Source: Sipunculus nudus
Lineage: Eukaryota > Annelida > Sipuncula > Golfingiida > Sipunculidae
Length of the DNA stretch: 64,000 bases
Direction of reading: 5' to 3'
NCBI GenBank assembly: GCA_026874595.1
Contig: CM049317.1
Location: forward strand, 28,769,401 to 28,833,400
The stretch's first letter is position 1, and every line of letters begins with the position of its first letter. The notes under the pieces were generated by a model. That model was not told the origin of the DNA and ran no database searches. It saw only the letters and a list, made by a program, of their open reading frames with translations. A program made the translations under genes and the position numbers. Positions 10,160 through 23,657 of this stretch are shown in pieces.

Positions 10160-12592
10160 TTGTTTTTAGCTCAGCTGACTTTCAGTCATGCTGGGCTATA
10201 GCGATGGGTCTTTGTCCGGCGTCCTTCCGTCTGTCCGTCCGGCCGTTAGCAGGGCACAAATCGTAACCGTAGGGGCTAGGGCCATGAACCCTATGCAGTC
10301 TTAGAGGATATAAAAAGATCTCCTTGCAAACCTGAAATTAGGTCACTGCGACCTATATTCTCAAAGTTATGGGGTGTGTTTGCACCCCCCAGAAATTACT
10401 CTTTGAGACAAAATTTTCATCCCAAACCTTCCATCTTTCACATACAGCTCACCTACCAACAGGTGAAGAACCATAATTTTTTTTAGGTCAAAAGGTCAAA
10501 GGTCAAGGTCACAGGAGCCTCTTTTTTTGAAAAGCCTGTGGATGCATTTTAAGCTAACCCTTTCATCCCAATTCTTTGATCTTTCACATATAGCTCACCT
10601 ACTAAGTTGGAGAAGAATCCTATAGATTTTGAGGTCACAAGGTCAAAGGTCAGGGTCACAGGATCCACTTCTTTGAAAAGGTAGTGGACACATTTCAAGC
10701 TAGACTTTTCACTCCAAACCTTCCAGCACTGATATCGCTTCTCTGCCAACAGGGGAAAAGACCTGTTGATTTTGAGGTCAAAGGTCAAGTTCACAGCACC
10801 CACTTCTTGCGTGGAGTCATTTTCAGGCAAACTTTTTAATCTGTACCTTCCATCTGTCATATATGGCTTACCTACCAATAAGGGAAGAAGCCTATTGATG
10901 TTGAGGTCAAAAAGTCAAAGGTCAAGGTCACAATATTTAATTGTTCTAAATGCTTGTGAGCATATTTCAAGTGTAACTGTTCAACCCAAACCTTCAGTCT
11001 TTCACATATACCACATCTATGCATCACTCAGTTTGACTCAAACTTCATATTTATGGGTCTTTTTGCTTGAATAAATAACTTATTGATTTTGGGGTCAGCT
11101 GGTCAGCAGGTTAAAGGTTGCAGGTCAAAGTTATTCACCCATTGGTTGCCAAGTAATGACACCAGATTTAAGTTGTCAGTAGTTACCCATCATTTAGAAA
11201 GAATCCAGTTGATATATGGGCAAAAGGCCAAGGTCAAAGGTCAGGGATGTTCACAATTACTTAATTTTATAGACCATCTCTATTTTTCTTGTATATATAA
11301 CCATCCCACTCCAGCTGGTACATATCCCTGTGTGGCTGTAATTGTGAGTGACACTGGTGACATATGACTCCCTTTTGTATCAGCCTATTAAGTGATAAGG
11401 CTCAGTGATAAGTACTCGTTACTTCATAACAAAAACACTGTTGTCAGAATGCTTCAGCCAGGCATTAAGACTATGAGAGTATAGTATTAAGATTTAACTA
11501 CTGATTTATAAGATGATGGGAACATTTTGCAGTTTATTTTATGGAATCCTAGCAATAAACTTAGTTTCCTAGATATCTGAATATTTTAATATATATCACC
11601 ACATATAAAAGCAAGTGTTTGTTCTCATAATATGTGGACGTGTACCTTGATTTAGGAAGGCTTTTTGTTTTATTTCAAGACTCTTAGTCATGCTTTCTGC
11701 ATTTCTTTTCTTTCAGGTTTGGCAGTTTACCTACCCTGCTGACCCCATTGAAAAGCAGAGTGATAATAAAAAATATTGGACTTACACTTTTTACAATTGC
11801 ATATCTATAAATCTGATATGAGGGCCTGGACATGCCTTTTGAATTATTTTGGGCATTTATTACTGGATAATTTGCCCCAAGTTTGGTCTCTTATTGGAGA
11901 ATGTGGGATATCAAATGTCATACTTGTCAGAAATCCATTATTTCTGCCAGTTAGCCACCTTAGAAATTCTTTCTTCAGGGCAGTTTCAGTAATTTTTCTT
12001 TAATGTTTGGTCCGATTTAGAGAATGTTTGTTGTCTGATTTCAGACTTGTCAGAAGTCCAATATGGCCACCAGGCAACCATCTTTTAATTCCTTTTGATC
12101 ATATTATCTCAAGAACAGTTAAAGTGAATGCAGTTGGATGTATATTTATGTAATCTTGTAAAGGATTGGGTCAAATATTTCTGAATAAATATTACCATCA
12201 TTTATAAAAGTGCAGTACAGTTGGCTTGTATTGAATAAAAATTCATACAGAAGCACCTGTTTCTCAATAATTCTTGCATGTATTTCCTTGATTTTTGCTA
12301 TATATTTTGATCTTATATTTGCCCTTTGTGGTGTTCCTTTTGAGACTGACAGGTTTCAAGCAAGCTGTTGGAATAGTTCCTGATAGCTTAACAATCATGC
12401 ATTTTCCTCAGACCATCAATTCACTGTGTTTTAACAGACATAGGTGATATATATTTCTGTTGTCATAGAAAATTTTCAACAAATTGGCAAATTGGTTCTT
12501 CAAAATTTGACTGGAAGTTGTGAATCTCAGTCCATGATGTCACAGGTCATGCTTGGCAGCTGAGCGTCATGACCCTTGGGTCACTTGTTTAA
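10160..12592. repeat. Molluscan-type interspersed repeat with nuclear-receptor half-site arrays
   Basis: Begins near tttagctcagctgactttc with a 'gggtctttgtccggcgtcc' CpG-rich head and ends near gacccttgggtcacttg. Between about 10380 and 11300 it consists of diverged units of roughly 130-150 bp. Each carries a cluster of ggtca half-sites followed by cacttctttgaaaag and ctttcacatatagctcacct-like segments. It has no coding capacity; it is probably a non-autonomous element or the degenerate remains of one. Boundaries are approximate. Confidence 0.65.
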
Positions 12593-13226
12593 CAGTAATT
12601 GTTTGTTCACTCATAACCACACTAGTGTAAAAACAGTCATTGTGCTTCACTCTTGATTCTTTAATCAAAGAATCTGCAGATCCTTTGATATAACATCTCA
12701 TGAATTGTTTGTGCTTTTACACATTGTTTGTTTGCTCATAAGCATATATATATAAGGAGCGAGCTGATATGCCAGTCAACTTCAGTTCAAGTCCTATAAA
12801 TCTATGATTATCACAACATATGCACTTTTGATAACTACTCGACATACTTATTATATATAGACCTGCAAAAATATCTAATTTGGTAAGTCAGCACTATATT
12901 GTCATCTCATTTACAAAATAATAATTGAAAGTACGGAGTATCCTACTGAAACGCTGAAATAAAGCATGCATTTAGTTGCCAGCAGTTTAGCTTGTGGGCT
13001 AGACTGCCAGCAAGGTTAATTTTCTCTGCCGGCTGTTTAGCCTGTGGACCCAACTGCAGGCACCCTGCCCGCTGTTTAGCCACTTATATATATATATTAA
13101 GCGGTCATTTCTGTCAAAATAGCGGGTGCTGGTTAAACCAACTTAACTCGTTGTCACCAGATGGCGATGCAATAGCTCCATTCCCCAGGCGCAGCCCACG
13201 GAGAAAGAAATATTGTGTTCACGTTA
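12593..13226. other. Non-coding spacer
   Basis: A short, diverged tandem repeat built on 'gctgtttagcctgtgg' lies at about 12976-13080. A TCACCAGATGGCG motif is at 13154-13166. Nothing else is recognised. Confidence 0.45.
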
Positions 13227-14292
13227 CAGAAGCGGATCCAGGGGGGTCCCTTAGGCTGATGGGCTGTTGTCGTCACCCAAGCTGTCCGTCCGTCCGTCCG
13301 GCGTCCGTTAACTTTTACCTTGTGAGCGGGATATCTCTAAAAGGATTCACCGTAAGAATTTTATTTCTTCGGTGAAGATGTGTCTCGACAAAATCTCGGT
13401 CAAGTTCGAAGATGGGTGACCTTGACCTATTTTTCTACGTTTTAGAGCAGATTATAGACAAACACTTAGAAGCTTATTTATCAGGAACCATCGGGTGGAT
13501 TTTCACAAAACTGACTGTGATCATAGGGAGTGATGGTCTGAACCAGCTGCACAAGTTAGGGGGCGCCACCTACGATTTCTGATTTTTAATGAATTTTTCT
13601 CGGATTTTTCCACTTTTGCCTTGTGAGCGGAATATCTCTAAAAGGACTCACCGTAGGAATTTTATTTTCTTGGTGAAGAAAGGAAATTACAAAATCTCGA
13701 TCAAGTTCGAAGATGGGTGACCTTGACCGATTTTTCTACGTTTTAGAGCCGATTATAGAAAAACACTTAGAAGCTTATTTCTCAGGAACCATTGGGTGGA
13801 TTTCCACAAAACTTACTATAATTATAGGGAGTGATGGTCTGTACCTGCAGCATAAGTAAGAGGGCGCCACTTACAATTTCTGATTTTTAATTAATTTTTT
13901 CTTGATTTTTCAACTTTGGCCTTGTGAGCGTGATGTCTCCAAAGGTATTCAACACAGGAACTTCATTTCTTCAGTGCTATTGCATTATATTTACAAAATC
14001 TTGGTAATGTTCAAGGATGGGTGACCTTGACCTACTTTTAAAGGTCACATAGCTTAGAATAGAGTAAAACTTAGGAGCTTATTTCTCAGGAAGCATTTGG
14101 TGGATTGTTATGAAACATGGTACATACCTCTCCAGTTTAAATTTATAACTGAGACATGTACAGATATACATCCATGTGAGAACAAATATTTCGTACTTGT
14201 TACTGTTACTGCCTATAAACACTATTCTTTTGGCTGAGGGCTTTTGTCAGCTTCTGCTGATATTCTAGTCCTAAATCCTGGATCCACCCCTG
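13227..14292. mobile_element. 1.07 kb non-autonomous DNA element with 301-bp internal repeats
   Basis: The left end cagaagcggatccagg and right end cctggatccacccctg are imperfect inverted repeats. Inside, a 301-bp unit starting ccttgtgagcg begins at 13318, 13619 and 13920; the third copy is shortened and more diverged. Each unit contains ggtgaccttgacc. There are no open frames of note and no transposase. The ends resemble those of the CGGATCC family listed elsewhere in this window. Confidence 0.65.
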
Positions 14293-14639
14293 CATTAGAC
14301 GGTGCAGCTTAGTCGCTGATTTATTCATTTAATATGAATACAAGGTACTTCACCAGATAGTTCAATCAGCAAGGTCCTCAAACAACTTAAAACATATTCA
14401 ACTGACACAAAAAACATTAGTACATAATAACATAGAAGTAGCTAACATGCCTGACAAAAAAGTGACATTAGAGTACATTAATGATCGAACAATCAGAGAT
14501 ATATGATGACTACAGAGGCTATCGAAAAAAAACTGAAGTTATAACATGGGTAAATAGCATCTATAAATGAGAACGTACATTGAAATAAATAGTTCATGTT
14601 AAATGGCATAATTGATATAAAAAAATTCAAAAACGTAAA

Positions 14640-14760
14640 AAAATTTACTTTCCATGGAGTACACATTTCAAAATTCTCCTTGAAAGAAGGAAGAATTTTG
14701 GCTTCACGGATTTGAGTAGCGAGTCTGTTCCAGTGAAAAACTCATGAGTATGAAAATAAA
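14640..14760 (-). pseudogene. Fragment of non-LTR retrotransposon reverse transcriptase (3' end)
   Basis: Read on the minus strand, the segment encodes HWNRLATQIREAKILPSFKE followed by NF. This matches the common C-terminal pattern WNxLPxxIRxAxSLxxFKxxL of LINE reverse transcriptases. The upstream part is frame-disrupted. It is too short to assign a clade, and chance similarity cannot be excluded. Confidence 0.4.
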
Positions 14761-16973
14761 GTTATGAAAAATTACCTGTTTCGTTTTCGACAGTACGAAA
14801 TTATAGCTACAGACATCCATTGTTACATATTGACACGATCCGAATAAATAATCCGAGCGGGTTAGTCCATCAGTGTGTCAAAATATCGAGATGAAACTGT
14901 CCAAACAAAGTTTATGCCCGTGCCACTCCGCAGTACATGAATCACTAATCACTATATATCTTGGTGCTTCTAATCACCATCTTGGTGTAGCTAATAATTA
15001 TATAAGTCTAACAGATTGTCCCGTGGTCTGAGGGGTCTCAATCGGGAGGAACTCAACCAGGTCGCGACCGTTCAAACACGTTAGGAAATCCAGACTGCTG
15101 GGCTGCCGGGGTTGGACCGGTCACCCGGGAAAAACCCCGCGTGGCTGTTGCTTGTGGCTAGCGGAAGGGCTCGCTAGCTTGACGGATCTTATAACAATAT
15201 CTATGACCATATTCCGTTAAATCCAGAGAGTTAATTCAAGAGGGAGGAGCTATTCTATTATAACATTTGAATACGAACAGTAGCAAATCTGTCCCATTTA
15301 ACCTCTTTAAACTTTAATTTCATTAAACTCACCAACAACACGCAGCTTCTGAACACCTAAACTGCTTCAAAATAAAACCATTCAACTCACAATTAAATGA
15401 TAAACATGTGTGGACCGGTTTCTGTACGTTATATTTGTTTTCAACTTATGAACAGATTGCATTTAGCTGTTTACACTGTAATTTATCACTATAATGAATG
15501 GGTTAGAAATGCTTTCCGATCAGATGCAGCAGTCCATAATTTCTCTAATCGACACCAGATGGCGACACCTCTAGTAACGCGCATTAATTACATGTTGCAC
15601 AGATCTAAAGGCAGGTGCGTGATAGTTCATATTCAATGGCCAGCAGTACATTAAAGTGATCATTGGAATTTATTGCCGCCGCCAGGAGGTTATGCGTTCA
15701 TTCCCGTTCGTGTGTGTTTTTGTAGTGTTGGTGTTGCTCACGACATATCTCAGGCAATCATTAACGGAATCACGTGATTCTTTTTGGCTGTTATGCCGGT
15801 AATGAGCCAAGGAAGAACCAATTAGACTTTGAGTGGATTCGGCATATGAGCCGGATGCAGGAACATCATCAATGACTATTTAAAAATGTACACTTTAAAC
15901 GAATCAACGTGGCAATGTGGGCCGAATATGTAAAGCAGACACGTCTTTGGTAGCTTCCCCCAGTGGGAGCCCCCCCCCCCCCCCCCCCACACACACACAC
16001 TTGCCGGAAGCTTTCTATACTGAGAATATTTATTTTTAATATATTAAGTTCAAACATTCACTTTATGTTTTTTTGGGCTGTGACCTTTATTGATGTTACC
16101 AGAACTAACTGCTCTACATGTTGATAGCACATGTTAGCATTCCCAATTACAATGTGCGTGCGTGTTTAATTAAATGGCCCTACCGTGATTTTTAGGAAGT
16201 GCTACAACATAAGCGTAAAGCGCAGAGTGCTTGGTAAAATTTAAATTGTCAATAAACGTTCATAGTATGCTTCAGGTTGCTATTAATTTTACTATTAATC
16301 CTGTCAAATTAATCACTATTATGAACACTGCATTAAGTGACCGGTCTGTGCTAGGTAAGATAAGCCGACTCATGCTTGTATAAGTAGGTGTCACTCTTTA
16401 AAATTTAAGTTGAAATCTCCTACTGTGTTTAAAACAAAGTATTTATCTGCTTTGACCAAAGGGTCACCCAGCCTACTATTAACAAAAACATACGTTCCAG
16501 GTACAATGCATAATCGGTGAATAATTAGAGCTACGTGATGTGTGCACGTTCAAAGACTATTGCCAAAGTACACGTACTGCAGTGGGCACAAAGCCCGTCA
16601 CTCAGTCCAGTATTAGAGCCGAGCAAATTTAATCGAAGATCATTACTTACTGTGGGCCTTATCAAAGATTTCGTCACATCATGATATGCCGTTACTGCGT
16701 GGCAATTCAGGTTTACTTTTATACAAGGATGTATGCTGCTTAAAATGCTTATTCTACATTCATAAACTGATATCGAGTACTTTGAGATTTTTATTCCATA
16801 ACGGGACCGGAACGTATTAAACATTTCGTGTGATAGTTTTTAGACACTGAAATCGGTGATCCCAGCCTATTTGTCGATATGAAACGCTCTGAAGATCTGG
16901 GTGGAATTGATCCTAAGAAAGGTAGGGTATCTCTTTAGCATATCCTTGGGCTATTTTCCCGTGTAAATATACG

Positions 16974-17020
<47 letters not shown>

Positions 17021-18322
17021 CCTTTATTTTTTATAAGACAATTGACAAAAAAAATTGTAATAATTAGTCACAGGTAATATGGTCAATATAGTACTGATGA
17101 TTTTCTGCAGATCTATGACGATAAAATGTCGTGTATTGATTACCTCATTTTATATCGATTTATTCCATGTGATCACTGAGCTGACAAAATACATTTATAA
17201 TACACGCCCTTATTATGGCGTTTATCCTTTCTTCAAACTAGCCATAAGTCCGACATATCAAGTGTCAATGGTATAACCGCGTAGATATCTTGAGTAGATC
17301 TCATGATAAATTAATTTTTGCAATAACTTAGTCCGAATGGCGGTGTAAATACTTGGACAGTGTATCTCTATATATACCACTAAGTTCTTGGAGATTTTTA
17401 AATTTAATTAATAGGGGTGTTTCCCCGTTACGGTAACCAATACATATAGGATTCGCAGCGTATTAGAGAGAGCAAACTCGCAAAACTAACTAGGAATAAG
17501 CCACACATGTTGGGTCGCCTAGCTGAAATTAATGCACATCTCATGTATAACTTGTCATTGGGGAAGGGTTGCTGTAACCGTAGATGTCGTGATCTCCACC
17601 TAACCCCCTAACTTTATCAGTTATATGTCTATCCTTTATCCCAAGAAGTCATAATACGTAAATATATGTCTATCCTTTTATCCCAAGAAGTCACAATAAG
17701 TAAATATATGATTTATTTATATTCCGTTTTGAAAATAATATTTCTTTTATATAGATTTGAGGGCAGCTTTCTCTTTCTCAGATCCTTTGGGCCCTGATGG
17801 CACAATGAAAAAGGTTCAATTATGCAAAATCATTCAAGAACAATGCCAGAGAATATGTTTTTCTTTTTTGCAGTAGCACCACGCATGAGCTGGCAATTGA
17901 TTGCACCGTAGCACAGCTTGTCAGTCTCTTTTCTCATCATAATGTAACATATGAACAGAATATGTAACAGGATAAAAATCAACTAGAATATTTTTCAGGA
18001 GGGTAAGTGACGTCAGTCCTGATCATGCAGGGTCAAGATCAAGGACTTGACGTTTTTCGGACAAAGTACCATAGCGGTAGCACTTCATATAAATTATTGT
18101 TAATCGCGGCGGGCGCTCACCCACATTGGACCTTACCCATGTCGGTACTTATCTTTACCAGTACATATAAGTTTTTAGGACATTAAATGTGAACAAGAGC
18201 AGGCATGGACTGAAGAAACAGTGTCTGCTAGTTCGTGATATGTAGTATTATTAATCTACATATTTTGCATCATTTCCTGAAGAAAGAGCACATAAAACTG
18301 CTCCGATAAGAGAGAAATATCA
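14761..18322. other. Non-coding DNA
   Basis: Contains a 'ggaggttatgcgttcattcccgttc'-type repeat fragment at about 15670-15870, a C run followed by CA at 15969-16000, and (AT)n at 16979-17018. A tandem duplication of about 49 bp (atgtctatcctttatcccaag) covers 17624-17710. A weak candidate first exon for SLC17 gene 2 is at 16321-16354. Confidence 0.45.
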
Positions 18323-20580
18323 GAGATTACAAGAAAATAACCTGGCGTTAGAGAAAATAATCTACCTCTGGATATATAGAAAACAACCTGGCGTTAGAGA
18401 AATAAATCTACCTCTGGTAATATAGAAAACAACCTGGCGTAAGAGAAAATAATCTATCCCTGGTTATATAGAAAAAAAACCTGGCGTTAGAGAAAATAAT
18501 CTACCTGGTTTTATAGAAAACTACCTGGTTCTAGAGACTCGGAAAATAATCTACCCCTGGTTATATAGAAAACAACCTGGCGTTGGAGAAAATAATCTTT
18601 CTCCTGGTAATATAGAAAACAACCTGGCGTTAGAGAAAGTAGTCTACCCCTGGTAATATAGAAAACAACCAGGCGTTAGAGAAAATAATCCAACCCTGGT
18701 TATACAGAAAACCTACTGGCGTTAGAGAAAATAAACTACCCCTGGCTATATAGAAAACAACCTGGCCTTAGAGAAAATAATCCAACCCTGGTTATACAGA
18801 AAACCTACTGGCGTTTGAGAAAATAATCTACCCCTGGTTATATAGAAAACAACCTGGAGTTAGAGAAAATAATCCAACCCTGGTTATACAGAAAACCTAC
18901 TGGCGTTTGAGAAAATTATCTACCCCTGGTTATATAGAAAACAACCTGGAGTTAGAGAAAATAATCCAACCCTGGTTATGTAGAAAATAACCTGGAGTTA
19001 GAGAAAATAATCTACCCCTGCATGGTAATATAGAAAAAAACCTGGAGTTACAGAAAATAACCTACCCCTGGTTATATAGAAAACTACCTGGTTCTAGAGA
19101 CTCGGAAAATAATCCAACCCTGGTTATATAGAAAACAACCTGGCATTAGAGAAAATAATCTACCCTTGGTAATATAAATAACAACATGGCGTTAGAGAAA
19201 ATAATCCACCCCTGGTTATATTAAAAACAACCTGATGATAGAGAAAATAATAATCCCCACATGGTTACATTAAAAACAACCTGGCATTATAGAAAATAAT
19301 CTACCCCTAGTAATATAGATAACAACATGGCGTTAGAGAAAATAATCTACCCCTGGTAATATAGATAACAACATGGCATTAGAGAAAATTATCCACCCAT
19401 GGTTATATTAAAAACAACCTGATGATAGAGAAAATAATGTTTCTCCTGGTTATATAGAAAACAACCTGGCATTAGTGAAAATAATCTACCCCTGGTAATA
19501 TAGAAAACAACCTGGCATTAGAGAAAATAATCTACCCGTGGTAATATAGATAACAACATGGCGTTAGAAAAAAATAATCTACCCCTAGTAATATAGATAA
19601 CAACATGGCGTTAGAGAAAATAATCTACCCCTGGTAATATAGATAACAACATGGCGTTAGAAAAAAAAAATCTACCCCTAGTAATATAGATAACAACATG
19701 GCGTTAGAGAAAATAATCTACCCGTGGTAATATAACAGAATGGCGTTAGAGAAAATAATCCACCCCTGGTTATATTAAAAACAACCTGATGATAGAGAAA
19801 ATAATAATCCCCACATGGTTATATTTAAAACAACCTGATGATAGAGAAAATAATAATCCACCCATGGTTATATTAAAAACAACCTGGCATTAGAGAAAAT
19901 AATCTACCCTTGGTAATATAGATAACAACATGGCGTTAGAGAAAAAAAAATCACCCCTGGTAATATAGAAAACAACCTGGTATTAGAGAAATTAATCCAC
20001 CCCTGGTAATATAGAAAACAACCTGGCATTAGAGAAAATAATCTATACCCTGGTAATATAGATAACAACGTGGCGTTAGAGAAAATAATCTACCCCCGGT
20101 AATATAGATAACAACCTGGCTTTAGAAAAAAATAATCAACCCCTGGTAATATAGATAACAACATGGCGTTAGAGAAAATAATCCACCCATGGTTATATAA
20201 AAAACAACCTGATGATAGAGAAAATAATGTTCCTCCTGGTTATATAGAAAACAACCTGGCATGAGAGAAAATAATCTACCCGTGGTAATATAGATAACAA
20301 CATGGCGTTAGAAAAAAATAATCCACCCCTGGTAATATAGATAACAACCTGGCATTAGAGAAAATAATCTACCCCTGGTAATATAGATAACAACATGGCG
20401 TTAGAAAAAATATTCCACCCATGGTTATATTAAAAACAACCTGATGATAGAGAAAATAATGTTCTTCCTGGTTATATAGAAAACAACCTGGCGTTAGAGA
20501 AAATAATACCCCCCGAGGAAATGAAATAGGGGCTCTGGTGAGAGACAAAAATATAGCCCTTGTCAAAGAGAAAATAATGT
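18323..20580. repeat. 2.2 kb minisatellite, about 46-bp unit, nearly 50 copies
   Basis: Units follow the pattern aacctggcgttagagaaaat, then aatctacccctggtaatata, then gaaaac. Variants (gatgatagag, catggcg, caaccctgg, gttctcctgg) recur in blocks, showing higher-order duplication. The last clear unit ends near 20508, then degenerates. The array is non-coding and abuts a SINE. Confidence 0.93.
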
Positions 20581-20581
20581 A

Positions 20582-20830
20582 GACTCTTAGGTAGAGCTAA
20601 AGGCTCAAAGCGAGGAGATCGTGAGTTCGAATCTTAGCCGAGATGATCGGATTTTTTTCACGCTTAACACCCCCCCCCCCCACCCCCGGATGAGCTTTCT
20701 GTAGGTTAGTTGCGCGTTTTGTGAGTTCCTTGTTGGTATGGTCCAGTAGTTGTTCCCATTGCACACCCTGGCCGGCTGGTGCAGTTTCCCTGGGCCTAGT
20801 TAATACCAGTATATAAAATGAAACGGAATG
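20582..20830 (+). mobile_element. tRNA-derived SINE, copy 1
   Basis: A tRNA-like head has ttaggtagagc (A-box region) and gtgagttcgaatc (B box). The body is shared with copies at 33182, 37795 and 57012: ttccttgttggtatg, attgcacacc, gggcctagttaat, ccagtatataaaat. The 3' part is truncated. A C run lies near 20670. Confidence 0.7.
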
Positions 20831-21392
20831 GACAAAAGATCAGACAAAAAAATGGACAAATCATCAGACAAAAGATGATAAATCATCCCCATTGATATAA
20901 CAACTCTTACAAAGGCTCTGACACATCAATATACGTACCGCTGTGTCTGTTTAATTAATCATTTGAACTTGATTAACACAGACAAGTGACAATTATAAGT
21001 GTCACATGAGATAATAGTCTAACAAACAAATATATTTATCCATGAAGTTATTATCAGCAATCAGTAAAGTAAAAAGTCCAACCTTTTTTTACATTGACAG
21101 TATCATTGTTATATTTATTTGATAAGATATGTGTTATGACGCTCATTTTAAATCCTGTCTGGCAATGCCGTGTCTCCAACGAGCGTGATATATGTAATGT
21201 ACCACGTTTTGTTGAGGTAAGGGTCACAGATACAGTGCATCAAAGAGATTGGTGCGGCGAAAACGAGGGCGGTGAGGTTACCGGGGTCCACAATCGTGTA
21301 CTGAAATACAAAGGTTACGATAATGCACTTACCTGAATATATCTGCCAGTTTTACAGTCATAGTAATTATTACCTGTAGAGTGCATGCAATA

Positions 21393-22054
21393 ACAGTATG
21401 GATATGATGTTATTTCCAGTATACATTATCAACAATAATTTGTAGAAGATACTATGATACCGGTATTCAAATTTATATGATGTAAAACTTACAAGCATGA
21501 CTTCCCTAAAGCCACTCAATAAAAAATGTTGTACCATATTGACAAACCTATTTTTATGGAGTTTATGATTTGGTGGGTCTCAGGCCTCAGTTATGTTGCT
21601 CATTAAAACTCGACTTCATTATTCATCATCTTTCATTTGTATACTTTGTACAAATCCGGAAAATATAGTTTGTCTAGATTGATCAAATTAAAACAAAAAC
21701 GCCCTCTTGTCTAAACTTTTTCGGTCTCAAGTTCGCATTATTGTGTTGTGTCACAGTATGGATATGATGTTATTTCCAGTATACATTATCAACAATAATT
21801 TGTAGGAGATACTATGATACCGGTATTCAAATTTATATGATGTAAAACAAACCTATTTTTATGGAGTTTATGATTTGGTGGGTCTCAGGCCTCAGTTATG
21901 TTGCTCATTAAAACTCGACTTCATTATTCATCATCTTTCATTTGTATACTTTGTACAAATCCGGAAAATATAGTTTGTCTAGATTGATCAAATTAAAACA
22001 AAAACGCCCTCTTGTCTAAACTTTTTCGGTCTCAAGTTCGCATTATTGTGTTGT
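21393..22054. repeat. Recent 360-bp tandem duplication
   Basis: Copy 1 is 21393-21752 and copy 2 is 21753-22054. They are almost identical, but about 57 bp (ttacaagcatgacttccc onward) is absent from copy 2. No coding content is seen. Confidence 0.9.
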
Positions 22055-23610
22055 CCTGTTTGTTCTCTTCCTTGTCTCTCATTTTTTATCTCTTTACTAT
22101 TGACATATTAATATATAACAATTGGTTGAATCAGCATATGGTGTATCAGACATAGTCCGAAGTAGAAACCGTGGTTTATTTCTTGATGCTATTGGTTGCA
22201 AAATTAAGGTCAATTTAGTTTTCTGGAGGCTATTATACATCGCGACTGACCGCCTTGTATTTGCTGATGTAACAGCATATTCCAACTACTAGCTACTCAA
22301 ATAATATATGTAGCTGTAGAATTATTCTTTTAACTTTGAAATGTTTGTTCTCATTTTCTCAGCCTTCTTAACTCGGCCTATGTTCCCATTTGACAAGCTA
22401 AGCTTAAAGCACGACTCAGATATAGGTAATCTAATCGGGCCGATAGGGCTTTCTCTTACTGGTAACACAGATCATGCCGAAAACTTCCTTGCAGTGACCG
22501 TCCATACCATCACTTCGATAGCACCTTTCCCAGCCGATTAACATCATGCATTTGGCTAGAAATATATACGCAAACTTAAACCTGCCAAGGAATTTGTAAA
22601 CCCCACCTCGACGCAGAATAACAGCGATTTTTTTTTATTGAAAGGACAAAGCTGCCAGGTACGAATGCCCTAGGAGATATACCTTTTTGCATGCAGCAAT
22701 AGTACACACAGGCAAGGACAAGAGCAGAATGCTGATTTAAGGCGGAATCTTTGTCACACTTGGTAAACCTCAATACAAAGTTAATGATCAAATTTCCCTG
22801 TTTGACCGGTTTATAAGACGTGACATGATTTATACGTGTTTGCGGTCCATCGTTTCAACTAAAATGAGGAAAACACTACCTTTATCCAGATTTTAACGCA
22901 GTTTTTGAGATATCTCCTCCACACAAACGTCCTCGGCAGATTCTTACAAATAGAGGAAAAAACTACCTCAAGTAATTATAATGTAGCGCGTGATATAGCC
23001 CATGGATTGAGACTGTAACGATGCATCGATTCATCACGATAAAAAGCAAAATATCGTATTGATATCGTCAGATATACCTGCATCTATACGTATATGATAT
23101 AATGACAGTCCTACAAAAAGTCCGATACCTGAGTTATGACTCCGGCCTTTAGTAATGGCAAGTCCCCCAGCGTCTGGAAGATCAGACGTTAGAAATCTAT
23201 TACTGGGGTTCTGAATAGCTAACCGCCGTACAATCAAACCAACTGAAGCTACCATTTCATTTATATTATTCCACAAGCGTGAAAGCGACGTTATGACGAA
23301 ATTTAAGCAGGGTTTATCACCAGCAATTAACAGTTATGAGCAACAATGACTCCGATATGCTACTTATATTTTTCTTACCGTGCATCGTACCGTGGGTGAA
23401 GTATCACGATGCGTTAGGTATCGTTAGATAATGTGTGCTTGAACAGGAGGGGATCCAAAACTAAAAGACTATTATGAAAAGTGATAGAAGTGTCTTCTGG
23501 TCGAGACAGTGGAGTTAATTTTTCTTCCGGGGGGGATGACTTTGTATATATAAATATATACACACACAATGAAATATAAACCTTTTTCAGCGTCTCTGAG
23601 TGACATATTC

Positions 23611-23657
<47 letters not shown>

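Noticed and set aside
11718-11822. Possible exon after the strong acceptor tttctttcag at 11717
   Set aside because: Open for about 34 codons only, no matching donor or family similarity, and lies inside an interspersed repeat.
15005-15075. tRNA-like segment with gttcaaaca (B-box-like)
   Set aside because: No convincing A box or cloverleaf could be drawn; left unannotated.
18323-20580. CRISPR-like array
   Set aside because: Units are continuous diverged tandem repeats without distinct spacers, in a eukaryotic intron-rich context.
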